Assembly: GCA_046160345.1 (NCBI GenBank)
Contig: JBJXGO010000247.1
Coordinates: 1-64,000, forward strand
Origin: M3007 sp046160345
GTDB taxonomy: Bacteria; Bacteroidota; Bacteroidia; Chitinophagales; Saprospiraceae
DNA length: 64,000 nt
Reading direction: 5' to 3'
The notes beneath the pieces are model-generated. The model made no database searches, was not told the DNA's origin, and saw nothing but the letters and a program-made list of their open reading frames with translations. Positions 58,901-64,000 of the stretch are shown here, piece after piece. Position 1 is the stretch's first letter; each line of letters begins with the position of its first letter. Position numbers and translations under genes: made by a program.

Positions 58901-60430
58901 AGTAGGCAAAGGCCTGTTGGGGACATCGGCCACAGTATAAGAACCCGTTGCGGTACAGGTTACGCCCTGTGTGACAGTAACGGTATAGGTACCTGGTACT
59001 AGATTGGCCAGGTCTTGGGTAGTTTCCCCACCTGACCAGCTGTAGGTGTTGTTTGATGCTGGCGTTACACTCAGGTCAATGGAACCATTGCCGCCGTTGC
59101 AGGTTGTATTGTTGGCAATAACCGTAGTGAGTGTTGGCGCCGTTATAACATCTGATACCGTAGCGGTTTGCGAAGCAGTACAGCCGTTGTTATCCGTAAT
59201 AGTGGCCGTGTAAGTGCCGGGCGGTACATTGCTGAGGTCCTGGGTAGTTTCACCACCTGACCAACTGTAAGTGTAAGGAGCGTTGCCGTTTCCGCCAACC
59301 GAAAGGTCAACGGAACCATTGTTTTGGCCACAAATAGCGGCCACAGTAGTGGAGGAAGGATTAAGGGTCACCTGATTGATGACGACCGAACCAGATACGG
59401 TGCCGGCACAGTCGGGATCAGAATCCACGCTGACCACACTTACCAAAGTATAGGTACCCGGCTGGGTTGCGGTGATGATATAGGGTGAAGTACTGGTCGT
59501 GATAGCCGGCTGGCTGACGCCGTTGATGGCATAAATAAAAGTCCAGTCAGGGTCACCTGTGAGGGTCACGGTCAAATCAACGGAGTTGCCTTCACTGGTA
59601 CAAAGCACCCCTGATCCGGAAAGAGTTGCCGTTGGTTTTGGCAACACCTCGACGGTGATACAAGATTCATCCGCATTTGAAAAACACAGATTAGAGGATT
59701 TTACACACAAAGTGGCTGTTCCACTAAAACCGCTGGCCCATGTTACCGTGATATCGCCATGGTTATTGTTGCCACTTAAAGTACCGGCACCGGCTGGGTT
59801 GAGCGTCCAGGTATAGGTGGTCGCGCCATTTATCGGAGGTACATTATAATTCGCAGCAGTACCCTGGCAGAAGGGTGAGGGGCCGGTTACCACGCCGGGA
59901 TCGTCAGGAGGGAATCCTGTCGTGGAACCTTCCAACACTTGTATCTCATAATCGCAGACGTTGCCACTACAGCCGTCGATGACAAACCAATATACCTCAC
60001 CGACTATAAAATCGGTGGCTGTAAGTTGAAAGGGGTCATCTGTACAGGAGCATTGAGCATCCATTAGATTAGCGTTACACCAGCCGGCGGGAGGAGGGAA
60101 GGCCGGGCAATTGTCATAAATGGCCGCTTGCAAGCCTTGTTGTCCACCCGGATCGCAGTTGGAAGGCGTGATCTCAAGTGTGATCGTGGTGGTGCCGGCA
60201 AAAAAGCCAAACCACTCGTCGTTGTTTAACTGCCAGCCAGCACAACACGGGTAGTTACGAGGCTGATTGCTGTTGTTGATTTCTGTGCAGTAATCATCCA
60301 GGTTTTCGCAAATTATGGGGTTTCCGCAGTTGCTGCCGGAATTGGGAAACCCGGGTGGTGGGCATTGTGCGAAAAGCGAAACGGAGAAACTAACGAACAG
60401 AAAGGTTAGAGAAATGTACAAAAATCGCAT
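49934..60430 (-). CDS. Giant SprB-repeat surface protein with T9SS type B sorting domain
   Basis: A 3498-residue secreted protein, by far the largest in the window. A signal peptide (SLTFLFVSFSVSLFAQ) is followed by a Cys-rich N-terminal domain (about 20-170; CGNPIICENLDDYC, EWFGFFAGTTTITLEI) and two PKD/Ig-like segments. From about 353 to 2800 lie some 32 SprB-type repeats of 74-81 residues, each with two cysteines and the core YxWSNGxTTQDL...GxYTVTVT. In the middle they alternate between an STC...TGANGC type and an NTxC...SAGGTC type. Ig/HYR-like domains and one more SprB unit follow, then a gliding-motility sorting domain from about 3401 (IPNIFSPDDDGENDWF, IFDRWGNQVF). By analogy with SprB it is probably a mobile or fixed surface adhesin. 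Confidence 0.9.
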   Translation of the reverse strand: MRFLYISLTFLFVSFSVSLFAQCPPPGFPNSGSNCGNPIICENLDDYCTEINNSNQPRNYPCCAGWQLNNDEWFGFFAGTTTITLEITPSNCDPGGQQGLQAAIYDNCPAFPPPAGWCNANLMDAQCSCTDDPFQLTATDFIVGEVYWFVIDGCSGNVCDYEIQVLEGSTTGFPPDDPGVVTGPSPFCQGTAANYNVPPINGATTYTWTLNPAGAGTLSGNNNHGDITVTWASGFSGTATLCVKSSNLCFSNADESCITVEVLPKPTATLSGSGVLCTSEGNSVDLTVTLTGDPDWTFIYAINGVSQPAITTSTSPYIITATQPGTYTLVSVVSVDSDPDCAGTVSGSVVINQVTLNPSSTTVAAICGQNNGSVDLSVGGNGNAPYTYSWSGGETTQDLSNVPPGTYTATITDNNGCTASQTATVSDVITAPTLTTVIANNTTCNGGNGSIDLSVTPASNNTYSWSGGETTQDLANLVPGTYTVTVTQGVTCTATGSYTVADVPNRPLPTAVATGSTCNLPNGSINATVTGGVSPYTYEWSSGQTSEDLSNIDSGTYTVTVTGANGCTQTVSVTVGNTDPPFGITATTQPNTTCNGGNGSIDLTPNPAVPPAPLSGYTYDWSNGETTQDITGLIPGTYTVTVSSGGTCTRTGTYTIADVPNLPVPTATFVGSTCNLENGSIDASVTGGVSPYTYLWSGNNGTTQDLTNIGPGSYTLTVTGANGCTQTISVTVTNTDPPFTLTGSTQPNTNCTGGNGSIDLMVSPAVPPAPLGNYMYDWSNGGTDQDLSNLPPGDYTVTVSAGGTCTRSATFTIVDNPNLPSPTATPTQSTCGEANGSINASVSGGVQPFTYSWSNGATTEDLAMIFSGTYTLTVTGANGCTRSITVDVLNNNPVINLSAITVANTVCNGGDGSINLTASPAGPPYIYNWSNGATTQDITDLPPGNYTVTVTNGNTCTASATYTVADNPNLPVPTATSVQSTCDLPNGSINASVSGGVAPYTYAWSNGATTQDLADILPGTYTLTVTGANGCTRLLSVTVGNNNPPINLSATIVANTLCVGGNGSINLTAAPANPNYTFTWSNGATTEDISNLTPGNYTVTVSAGGTCTASATYNVPDGPNLPLPTATTVQSTCDLPNGSIDLSVTGGVPPYTFNWSNGATTQDISNVLAGTYMVTVTAANGCSRVLNVTLANNNPPINLSSVIVANTFCTGGNGSIDLTASPSGPPYTYVWSNGPTTQDITNLPPGNYTVTVSAGGTCTASATYNVPDNPNLPLPTATFVQSTCNLANGSIDASVSGGLAPYTYAWSNGATTQDLSGLLSGSYTLTVTGANGCTRAITVDVTNNNPPINLSSVIVANTVCNGGNGSIDLTAAPAGPPYTYTWSNGATTQDIANLPPGSYTVTVSAGGTCTNSATFNVPDNPNLPNVTAVPTQSTCSQSNGSIDASVSGGVAPYTYLWSYNNGTTQDLNNIPAGNYVLTVTGANGCTRTISVDVGNNNPPITVTATSMPNTVCNANPNGSINITVAPPNPAYTFLWSNGATTEDLSGVAQGNYTVTVTLIGTCTQVATFTVPDNPNSPAIVSSVVNTTCGFANGSINLTVNGGPTPYTFLWAPNGSTTQNQTMLLAGDYSVTVTATNGCTAAANITVVNNNPPINLSAVVLPNTTCNNSPTGNVNLSVAPPGPPYTYTWSNGATTQDIGNLPPGDYTVTVSAGGTCIEFATYTVPDLPNAPFASVVATNANCGLPNGSINLTPSGGIMPYTYAWSSGQTTQDLNNITGGLYQVVVTGANGCTVEAFVDVPNDDIPIDIDATVMDKTSCIINNGSISITVTPSTASVIWSNGSTSKNLVSLSPGDYSVTVSMGGTCTMEATYSILDNTELPILSADILPAICGFTNGSIDLSADFGIPPYTYDWGHIPGNNNQQDLINLPTGNYVVTVTTSAGCTEVLIAPVDNEIIPIDIYFQTSDDLSCTSNNGFIDIDVEPILNYTYDWAHIQGPNNPPDLNNLAAGTYSVTVSFGTCKANTFFDIFDATEPPSVSISNTPSICSSNNGTVTLNVSGATAPYTFDWAHLPGNNNPKNLSGLSPGTYIVTVTDFFDCTATASTTVVNNTIVLNLSGIPIANTSCAAPNGALDVSVVPVGNYIYTWSNAATTQDLTGIAPGLYTVTASAGVGCTSSATFQVGNNTVNPVLSPVVTAAICSQNNGDIQVTTTSGTAPYTYLWSNAATTEDLNAIFPGNYSLTITDANGCTSDTTLNVANNATTFSLSGTASPYNDCASINGAVNLTVTPAGPYTYLWSTGATTQDLTGMPAGTYTVEVTEQGTCIASATYFVLDERTWPTLNQNVVAELCNLMDANVNISIFGGLAPFNYAWTSGHTTEDLTNIGGGTYTITVTGANNCSAVATANVPENSINFSLDAIAVPNSSCVVLNGSIDLNITPPAPGGGPGYTYIWSGGYTTQDLNGVTAGTYAVTVSAGGTCTNTASYVVDDAAGAPGIAGSITAALCGQSSGDINLSVNGGTAPYSYIWSNGQTDQDLNDVLSGNYDVTVTGANGCQAADSYNVAEDVITPNLSGVSQPNTACIGPNGSINLNISPSSLTYTIIWSTGATTQNISNLTPDTYSVTVNGGGACIASATYVVTDNTAFITAGGTDVDILCFGGNTGSIDLVLTGGSSPFDYAWTPFLNNVEDPSGLTAGNYTVIVTDAVGCTATRSFTISQPVAAVQVSCASVSNVTQPGFADGKAQVQISGGVAPYSVLLNPGGIQGGIPAGTFPLNNLGVGSYNVTVTDANGCTAVCDFTILLNPCATAVGTMGTAQLSHCSTGCITANYDALGQVLDPNDVLQFILHLGPDSLIVGEKARSSTPTFCFNQATMTYSTTYYISAVVGNNDGNGNVVLAHYCTVIATGTPIVFYEKPVASAIVPEPITCAKLQVSLLGSSNLPNPTYQWSTTNGFIVGPTNQANIEANQSGDYRLIVAVDGCPDTTIAEVLDIRNDPEAKLLASPNDILDCKIDEIILAGEIKGSSNANTIWFDQNGVIYSGGTVLKIDDPGTYWFAIVDTVTFCSDTASIFIGQDQLYPPLFINPPDILTCDIGSVTLSGGSPISGILFQWATVIGSDTTILGSGTSLIVTQPNTYRLFGYDPVNGCNNSMSIIVVADKTYPTASTGPPFSIDCYGEALTINGSATGGTGVLTYSWTTSGGLIISGANTPTPTIGEPGTYTLLVTATGNGCSDTDAVVITPNEPQAIATVNHPACYGYKGSILVDTVLGAKPPLEYTFTGGPHLQSGNLFSNLAAGDYSIFIEDANGCTTSVDETVIEPDEFVVTVDPQATIQLGDSYQVGATVNIPNSEIASIQWTPPTWLRCDTCLSTWIDTPLTSQTYRIFVVSTSGCRDDAPFQLRVNRDVKVYIPNIFSPDDDGENDWFTVFADLKGVKHVQSLQIFDRWGNQVFLREDFQPNDPTLGWDGRFRGLEMNPAVFVYYAVVEFIDGQEVLFKGDVTLQR
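52030..59370 (-). repeat. Array of about 32 SprB-type repeats within the giant gene
   Basis: Tandem units of about 225-240 bp. From roughly 55.2 to 58.9 kb they follow a two-unit period of about 450-460 bp, in which every second unit is most alike. The flanking units are more diverged and some replace WSNG by WAHLPGNNN. The array is in frame throughout. Confidence 0.85.
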
Positions 60431-60702
60431 AAGCTGAGAAAGTTAAGACGTCTTAATTGCCATTCTGCCAATGGAGTATTGGCGACAGTAATCGGCTTGC
60501 GGAATAGTACAACGCTGGACATGAGATCACTGCGCCGTAGAAAAGGGTTTTATGCTTGGCTCTTTGCGGGGTAAATGTAGAAAATATTAAATCAACCATA
60601 TTAGTTTTGGTAAAAAACATAATTGGCCATATTTCTAAATTTGGAAGATCGTATTTCAATATAGGCCTTACTTTCGCCCATCAATGTAAAATCTTTATCT
60701 TT
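60431..60702. promoter_or_regulatory. Divergent intergenic region of the giant gene and GH13 gene
   Basis: About 270 bases between divergent genes. For the GH13 gene, two candidate -7 boxes are visible: TAgtTTTG at 60602-60609 and TActTTCG at 60669-60676, the latter 26 bases before the ATG. No exact box was found for the giant gene on the other strand. Confidence 0.4.
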
Positions 60703-62391
60703 ATGAAAATAAGATTGCCCGCCTTATCCGCCATAACCTATGCAATATTGGGCTTTTTTTGGTTTCTGGGCTGCTCCGAACCTAAAAACGCAGCGATTTC
60801 TGCTGTGGAAAAAACACCGTTTTTATGGCAGAATGCCAACATCTATTTCCTGTTGACCGACCGGTTTCAAAACGCCGACACCTCCAACGATCTCCATTTT
60901 GGACGCAGCGCCACTACTGCCACACTCCGGGGTTTTTTGGGCGGTGATATTAAAGGAATCAACCAAAAGATAGAGGAGGGTTATTTTGACCGTTTGGGCA
61001 TCTCTGCCATTTGGTTCACCCCGGTTATCGAGCAAATTCATGCAGTTGTGGACGAAGGCACCGGGAACACATACGGATACCATGGTTATTGGGCCAAAGA
61101 CTGGACCCGGCTCGATCCCAATTTCGGTACAGAAAAAGAGCTTGCCCAACTCGTCGAAACCGCTCACCGTCATGGTATCCGTATCGTATTGGACGGCGTG
61201 ATAAACCATACGGGCCCGGCTACGTCGCAAGACCCATTCTGGACAGATTGGGCAAGAAATGGCCCGCGCTGTACTTATAAGGACTACATGTCCACAACCA
61301 GCTGTGCGCTCGTGGACAATCTTCCGGATATTTTCACAGAAAGCGACAAATCCGTGGAACTACCCGCTTTTTTAACGGAAAAATGGCGCAAAGAAGGCCG
61401 ACTTGAAAAAGAGACCGCCGAACTCGACGCTTTTTTCAAGCGCACCGGTTATCCCCGCGCCCCGCGTTTTTATATCATCAAGTGGCTTACGGACTATATT
61501 CGAAAATACGGCGTGGATGGTTACCGCTGTGATACGGCCAAGCACATTGAAGAAAGTGTATGGGCCGAATTCCGTAAAGAAGCTGATATTGCTTTTGCCG
61601 ACTGGAAACGCGCAAACCCCGATAAAGTGCTGGATAACAATGGTTTTTACCTGGTGGGCGAAGTATATAACTACTTCGCTTCAGGCGGCAGACTGTTTGA
61701 TTTTGGTGATAAAAAAGTTGATTTTTTTGCCAATGGCTTTGATGCCCTGATCAATTTTGATTTGAAATATGATGCGCAAAAAAATGCCTGCGAAGCCATT
61801 TTTTCAAAATATGACCAGTTGCTCAGTACCCAATTAAAGGGTAAATGTGTGCTCAATTACCTCACTTCGCATGATGATGGCGATCCATTTGACAAGGAGC
61901 GCAAAAAGCCCTTCGAAGCAGGCACCAAACTCTTGCTTTGCCCAGGCGCAGCCCAGGTCTATTACGGCGATGAGACCAACCGGCCGCTGGTAATCCCCGG
62001 CACTCAGGGCGATGCAACGCTTCGCTCCTTTATGAACTGGGATGAACTCGCCCTCAATACTGAACGCAATGGGGTTAAAACACAGGAAGTACTGGCACAT
62101 TGGCAGAAACTGGGGCGGTTTAGGAAAGAACACCCTGCTGTAGGTGCAGGTGTGCATAAGATGCTGAGCGCCCAGCCCTATTTGTTCAAAAGGGAATATA
62201 CAGCAGGGGAGTACAATGATGTTGTAGTGGTCGGACTTGACTTGCCCAAAGGCAGGAAAACGCTGTCGGTGGACGGTGTTTTTTCTGATGGTATGGTGGT
62301 AAAGGATTATTACTCAGGGCAAAAAATAACCGTTCGCGGCGGAGCGCTGGTGGTGGATTCAGATTGGGATATAGTGCTTTTGGGAAGATAA
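60703..62391 (+). CDS. GH13 alpha-amylase family lipoprotein
   Basis: A 562-residue enzyme predicted to be lipid-anchored (FLGCSEP, Cys near 24). The start is the ATG of the signal sequence; 49 upstream codons in frame are promoter DNA. The four GH13 regions are visible: DGVINHT (His near 169), GYRCDTAKH (nucleophile Asp near 277), LVGEVYN (acid Glu near 320) and LTSHDDGDPF (Asp near 391). The N-terminal NIYFLLTDRFQNADTSND is typical of maltogenic or SusG-like amylases. It should hydrolyse alpha-1,4-glucans at the cell surface or in the periplasm. No susC/susD genes are adjacent. It ends 40 bases from the convergent PorP/SprF gene. Confidence 0.9.
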   Translation: MKIRLPALSAITYAILGFFWFLGCSEPKNAAISAVEKTPFLWQNANIYFLLTDRFQNADTSNDLHFGRSATTATLRGFLGGDIKGINQKIEEGYFDRLGISAIWFTPVIEQIHAVVDEGTGNTYGYHGYWAKDWTRLDPNFGTEKELAQLVETAHRHGIRIVLDGVINHTGPATSQDPFWTDWARNGPRCTYKDYMSTTSCALVDNLPDIFTESDKSVELPAFLTEKWRKEGRLEKETAELDAFFKRTGYPRAPRFYIIKWLTDYIRKYGVDGYRCDTAKHIEESVWAEFRKEADIAFADWKRANPDKVLDNNGFYLVGEVYNYFASGGRLFDFGDKKVDFFANGFDALINFDLKYDAQKNACEAIFSKYDQLLSTQLKGKCVLNYLTSHDDGDPFDKERKKPFEAGTKLLLCPGAAQVYYGDETNRPLVIPGTQGDATLRSFMNWDELALNTERNGVKTQEVLAHWQKLGRFRKEHPAVGAGVHKMLSAQPYLFKREYTAGEYNDVVVVGLDLPKGRKTLSVDGVFSDGMVVKDYYSGQKITVRGGALVVDSDWDIVLLGR

Positions 62392-62431
62392 GGATGCTCA
62401 AAATGCCAAACCTCGCAGACACGCTCTAGTC

Positions 62432-63388
62432 TCAAAACGGCCTCGCCGGTTTCACGGGCACTACGTCATCCGGCGGGTTGAACCACCAACGCAGGGTGGC
62501 TTCTATCGAGCCGTTGTGATGCCTTCGAAGCCGGGTGAGCCCAATATCGTAGGAGAAACAGAAGAAAAGTTTGTCAATGGCTTGAAAGCCAAGCGCAAGG
62601 TCAATGCTTTCACCGGCAAAATTGTTGTCACCTCCCACACGGTAAGTTAGTCCTCCGTAAAATTTGCTGCGCAAAAGCGCGCTCAAGTTTGCTTCTGCGT
62701 CAAAAGGAGCCCCCATTGCATATCGAAGCAATACTTGCGGCGTCAATTCCAGCTCATCTGTCGCTTCAAATTTGATGCCGCCCATAGCATTGATATGTTG
62801 TACTTCGCGAGATAAAACGTCTCCAAATTCAGAAAAATCAATGCTGTTGTTTACGATACGCGGCAAAGCAATACCGGCATACCAGCGTTCTTTGTAAGCA
62901 CTGAAATACACCCCTGCTCCAAAATTTGGCACAAATTTGCTTTTGGCATCAGTAGGAATACCCGGATCATTTTGGTCAATAGGGATGATACGCGAATCTC
63001 CCCAGTTTTGACGGATATTGCGCATACTAGCCTGCAAACCAACCGAAAGCACGTTGCCACGGTTCAAATGTATTCGATAGGCATATGCGAGGTCAAAAGT
63101 CAGGTTGGTATTGATTCCGATGCTTTGCCGGGCAATGGTACCACCAATTCCCACCCGATTGTTGAGCAGGGGCTGTGTATATGAAAGCACCATAGCCTTG
63201 GGCGCGCCTTCCAGGCCCATCCATTGGTTGCGATAAATGGTGGTCAATGTCGGCGACACGGAGCTGCCTGCAGAGCTTGGATTGTAAGCCAGTTTGTTGA
63301 ACATAAACTGGGTGTACATCTGTTCCTGCTGAGCAAATATGCCAAGCGAAAGCGCTATTAAGGGTATAGCGAGGTAAAGTTTTTTCAT
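62432..63388 (-). CDS. PorP/SprF family T9SS outer-membrane protein
   Basis: A 318-residue outer-membrane protein. The signal peptide (LAIPLIALSLGIFAQ) is followed by the family opening QEQMYTQFMFNKLAYNPSSAGS and IYRNQWMGLEGAPKAMVLSYTQPL, then NRVGIGGTIARQSIGI and LSVGLQASMRN. PorP/SprF proteins are needed for export or attachment of type B cargo; in Flavobacterium sprF lies next to sprB. Here the gene starts five bases after the stop of a type B cargo gene, so the two are cotranscribed and probably act as a pair. The giant SprB-repeat gene lies about 2 kb away on the same strand. Confidence 0.92.
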   Translation of the reverse strand: MKKLYLAIPLIALSLGIFAQQEQMYTQFMFNKLAYNPSSAGSSVSPTLTTIYRNQWMGLEGAPKAMVLSYTQPLLNNRVGIGGTIARQSIGINTNLTFDLAYAYRIHLNRGNVLSVGLQASMRNIRQNWGDSRIIPIDQNDPGIPTDAKSKFVPNFGAGVYFSAYKERWYAGIALPRIVNNSIDFSEFGDVLSREVQHINAMGGIKFEATDELELTPQVLLRYAMGAPFDAEANLSALLRSKFYGGLTYRVGGDNNFAGESIDLALGFQAIDKLFFCFSYDIGLTRLRRHHNGSIEATLRWWFNPPDDVVPVKPARPF

Positions 63389-63393
63389 GGGTA

Positions 63394-64000
63394 TTATCGT
63401 TGAATCAATAAAAAGCCGGTTCTGGGATTATCCGCATCGTTCAGTTTTACTACATAAAAATACGTTCCAGCCGGCAATTCGTTGGTATTGTAAGTGCCGC
63501 CCCAATCGTTGAGATAGGGTTTTGCGTGAAAAACCATGTCGCCCCATTGGTTGAATATCGTGACATCCAGTTCTTCTCCGCCTTCACCGAGCGTACATTC
63601 CTGCGGGATTTTGAATTCATCGTTGAATCCATCATTATTAGGCGTGATGATGGTAGGGATGAAACATTCTGGCACACCACCGACGGAAAAGTTCACATTC
63701 GCAAAACTACAGGCATCCGGACAGCTAGTATTGCAGATGCGGTAAGTCATTACATCCGTGCCTGTAAAGCCGGAGTTGGGCTTGTAAATATACACCCCGG
63801 TGCTGGGCTCAACTATAGTGCCATTTACGGGCGGAATTGTGACGACCACGGTGAAATTATTGGGCAAGATATCGTTGGCGAGGGCGTCAAACTGCGTTGC
63901 TGAACCAAAATTGATCGGTACAAAATCGTTTTCTGCCGTTGGGAAAATTTCATAGTAAACCTCTACGGTGTCTCTCGATTGGTCTCCACAAACAGCCAAG
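63394..64000 (-). CDS. T9SS type B cargo protein, C-terminal part (5' end outside the window)
   Basis: The open frame runs off the window end, so only the last 200 or so residues are seen. They contain a cadherin/Big-9-like domain (ANDILPNNFTVVVTIPP, GVYIYKPNSGFTGTDVMTYRICN) and a gliding-motility sorting domain (FIPTIITPNNDGFNDEF, IFNQWGDMVFHAKPY, LPAGTYFYVVKL). It lies directly upstream of the PorP/SprF gene and is the likely dedicated partner. The total length cannot be known. Confidence 0.88.
   Translation of the reverse strand, partial: LAVCGDQSRDTVEVYYEIFPTAENDFVPINFGSATQFDALANDILPNNFTVVVTIPPVNGTIVEPSTGVYIYKPNSGFTGTDVMTYRICNTSCPDACSFANVNFSVGGVPECFIPTIITPNNDGFNDEFKIPQECTLGEGGEELDVTIFNQWGDMVFHAKPYLNDWGGTYNTNELPAGTYFYVVKLNDADNPRTGFLLIQR

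Noticed and set aside
52030..59370. Possible CRISPR or satellite array because of the many regular repeats
   Set aside because: The units are about 230 bp, in frame and translate to clear SprB domains; there are no short direct repeats with unique spacers and no cas genes.

Overview
The window reads as chromosomal DNA of a Bacteroidota bacterium, most probably from the Saprospirales (Saprospiraceae, Lewinella or Haliscomenobacter relatives). The evidence is many secreted proteins with type IX secretion system (T9SS) C-terminal sorting domains of both the PNP (type A) and the SPNGDGxND gliding-motility (type B) kind, a PorP/SprF protein, SprB and PKD repeat proteins, few Shine-Dalgarno sites, and promoter boxes of the Bacteroidota form TAnnTTTG. 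No rRNA, tRNA or CRISPR array was seen.

Layout. 1-4.3 kb: an outer-membrane barrel protein, a REP-associated tyrosine transposase (RayT), a small conserved protein, a second barrel protein, a DUF3298-type protein and an O6-methylguanine-DNA methyltransferase. 4.5-8.5 kb: sigma-54 (rpoN) and a convergent 7TMR-DISM histidine kinase, separated by a 326-bp nested palindrome whose terminal repeats contain both stop codons. 8.7-10 kb: two small lipoproteins. 10-22.5 kb: five secreted T9SS cargo genes in tandem. 22.5-27.7 kb (minus strand): an SH3 protein, rpsP with an unusually long acidic tail, a conserved protein of unknown function and signal peptidase I. 27.8-38.3 kb: a phosphosugar isomerase, a T9SS-exported alpha/beta hydrolase, a tandem amidohydrolase, a queuosine-precursor transporter, a DUF5916 protein, a VOC protein and a GH130 lipoprotein. 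38.4-45.5 kb: lpxD, an AI-2E family permease, grpE, dnaJ and uvrA. 45.5-49.7 kb: a broken 3-methyladenine DNA glycosylase gene whose 3' end is duplicated on both sides of a single-haem cytochrome-like gene, then two tandem TIGR02206 membrane proteins. 49.9-60.4 kb: one 3498-residue secreted protein with about 33 SprB-type repeats. 60.7-64 kb: a GH13 lipoprotein, PorP/SprF and the 3' end of another T9SS type B cargo gene.

How it fits together. Much of the window serves the cell surface: barrels, lipoproteins, T9SS cargo, a giant adhesin-like protein and an SprF partner, together with signal peptidase I, which removes Sec signals from such exported proteins. The lpxD-grpE-dnaJ-uvrA block is core housekeeping (lipid A, chaperones, DNA repair).

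The most unusual signals concern small palindromic DNA. A RayT transposase shares the window with several GTAG-headed hairpins of the REP type. Two of these supply the stop codons of rpoN and dnaJ, one pair bounds a MITE-like element, and one pair forms an in-frame insertion of about 22 codons inside uvrA. Separately, a 103-bp direct repeat brackets a 2-kb insertion in the glycosylase gene. Gene functions are inferred from protein motifs read by eye; no database search was run.
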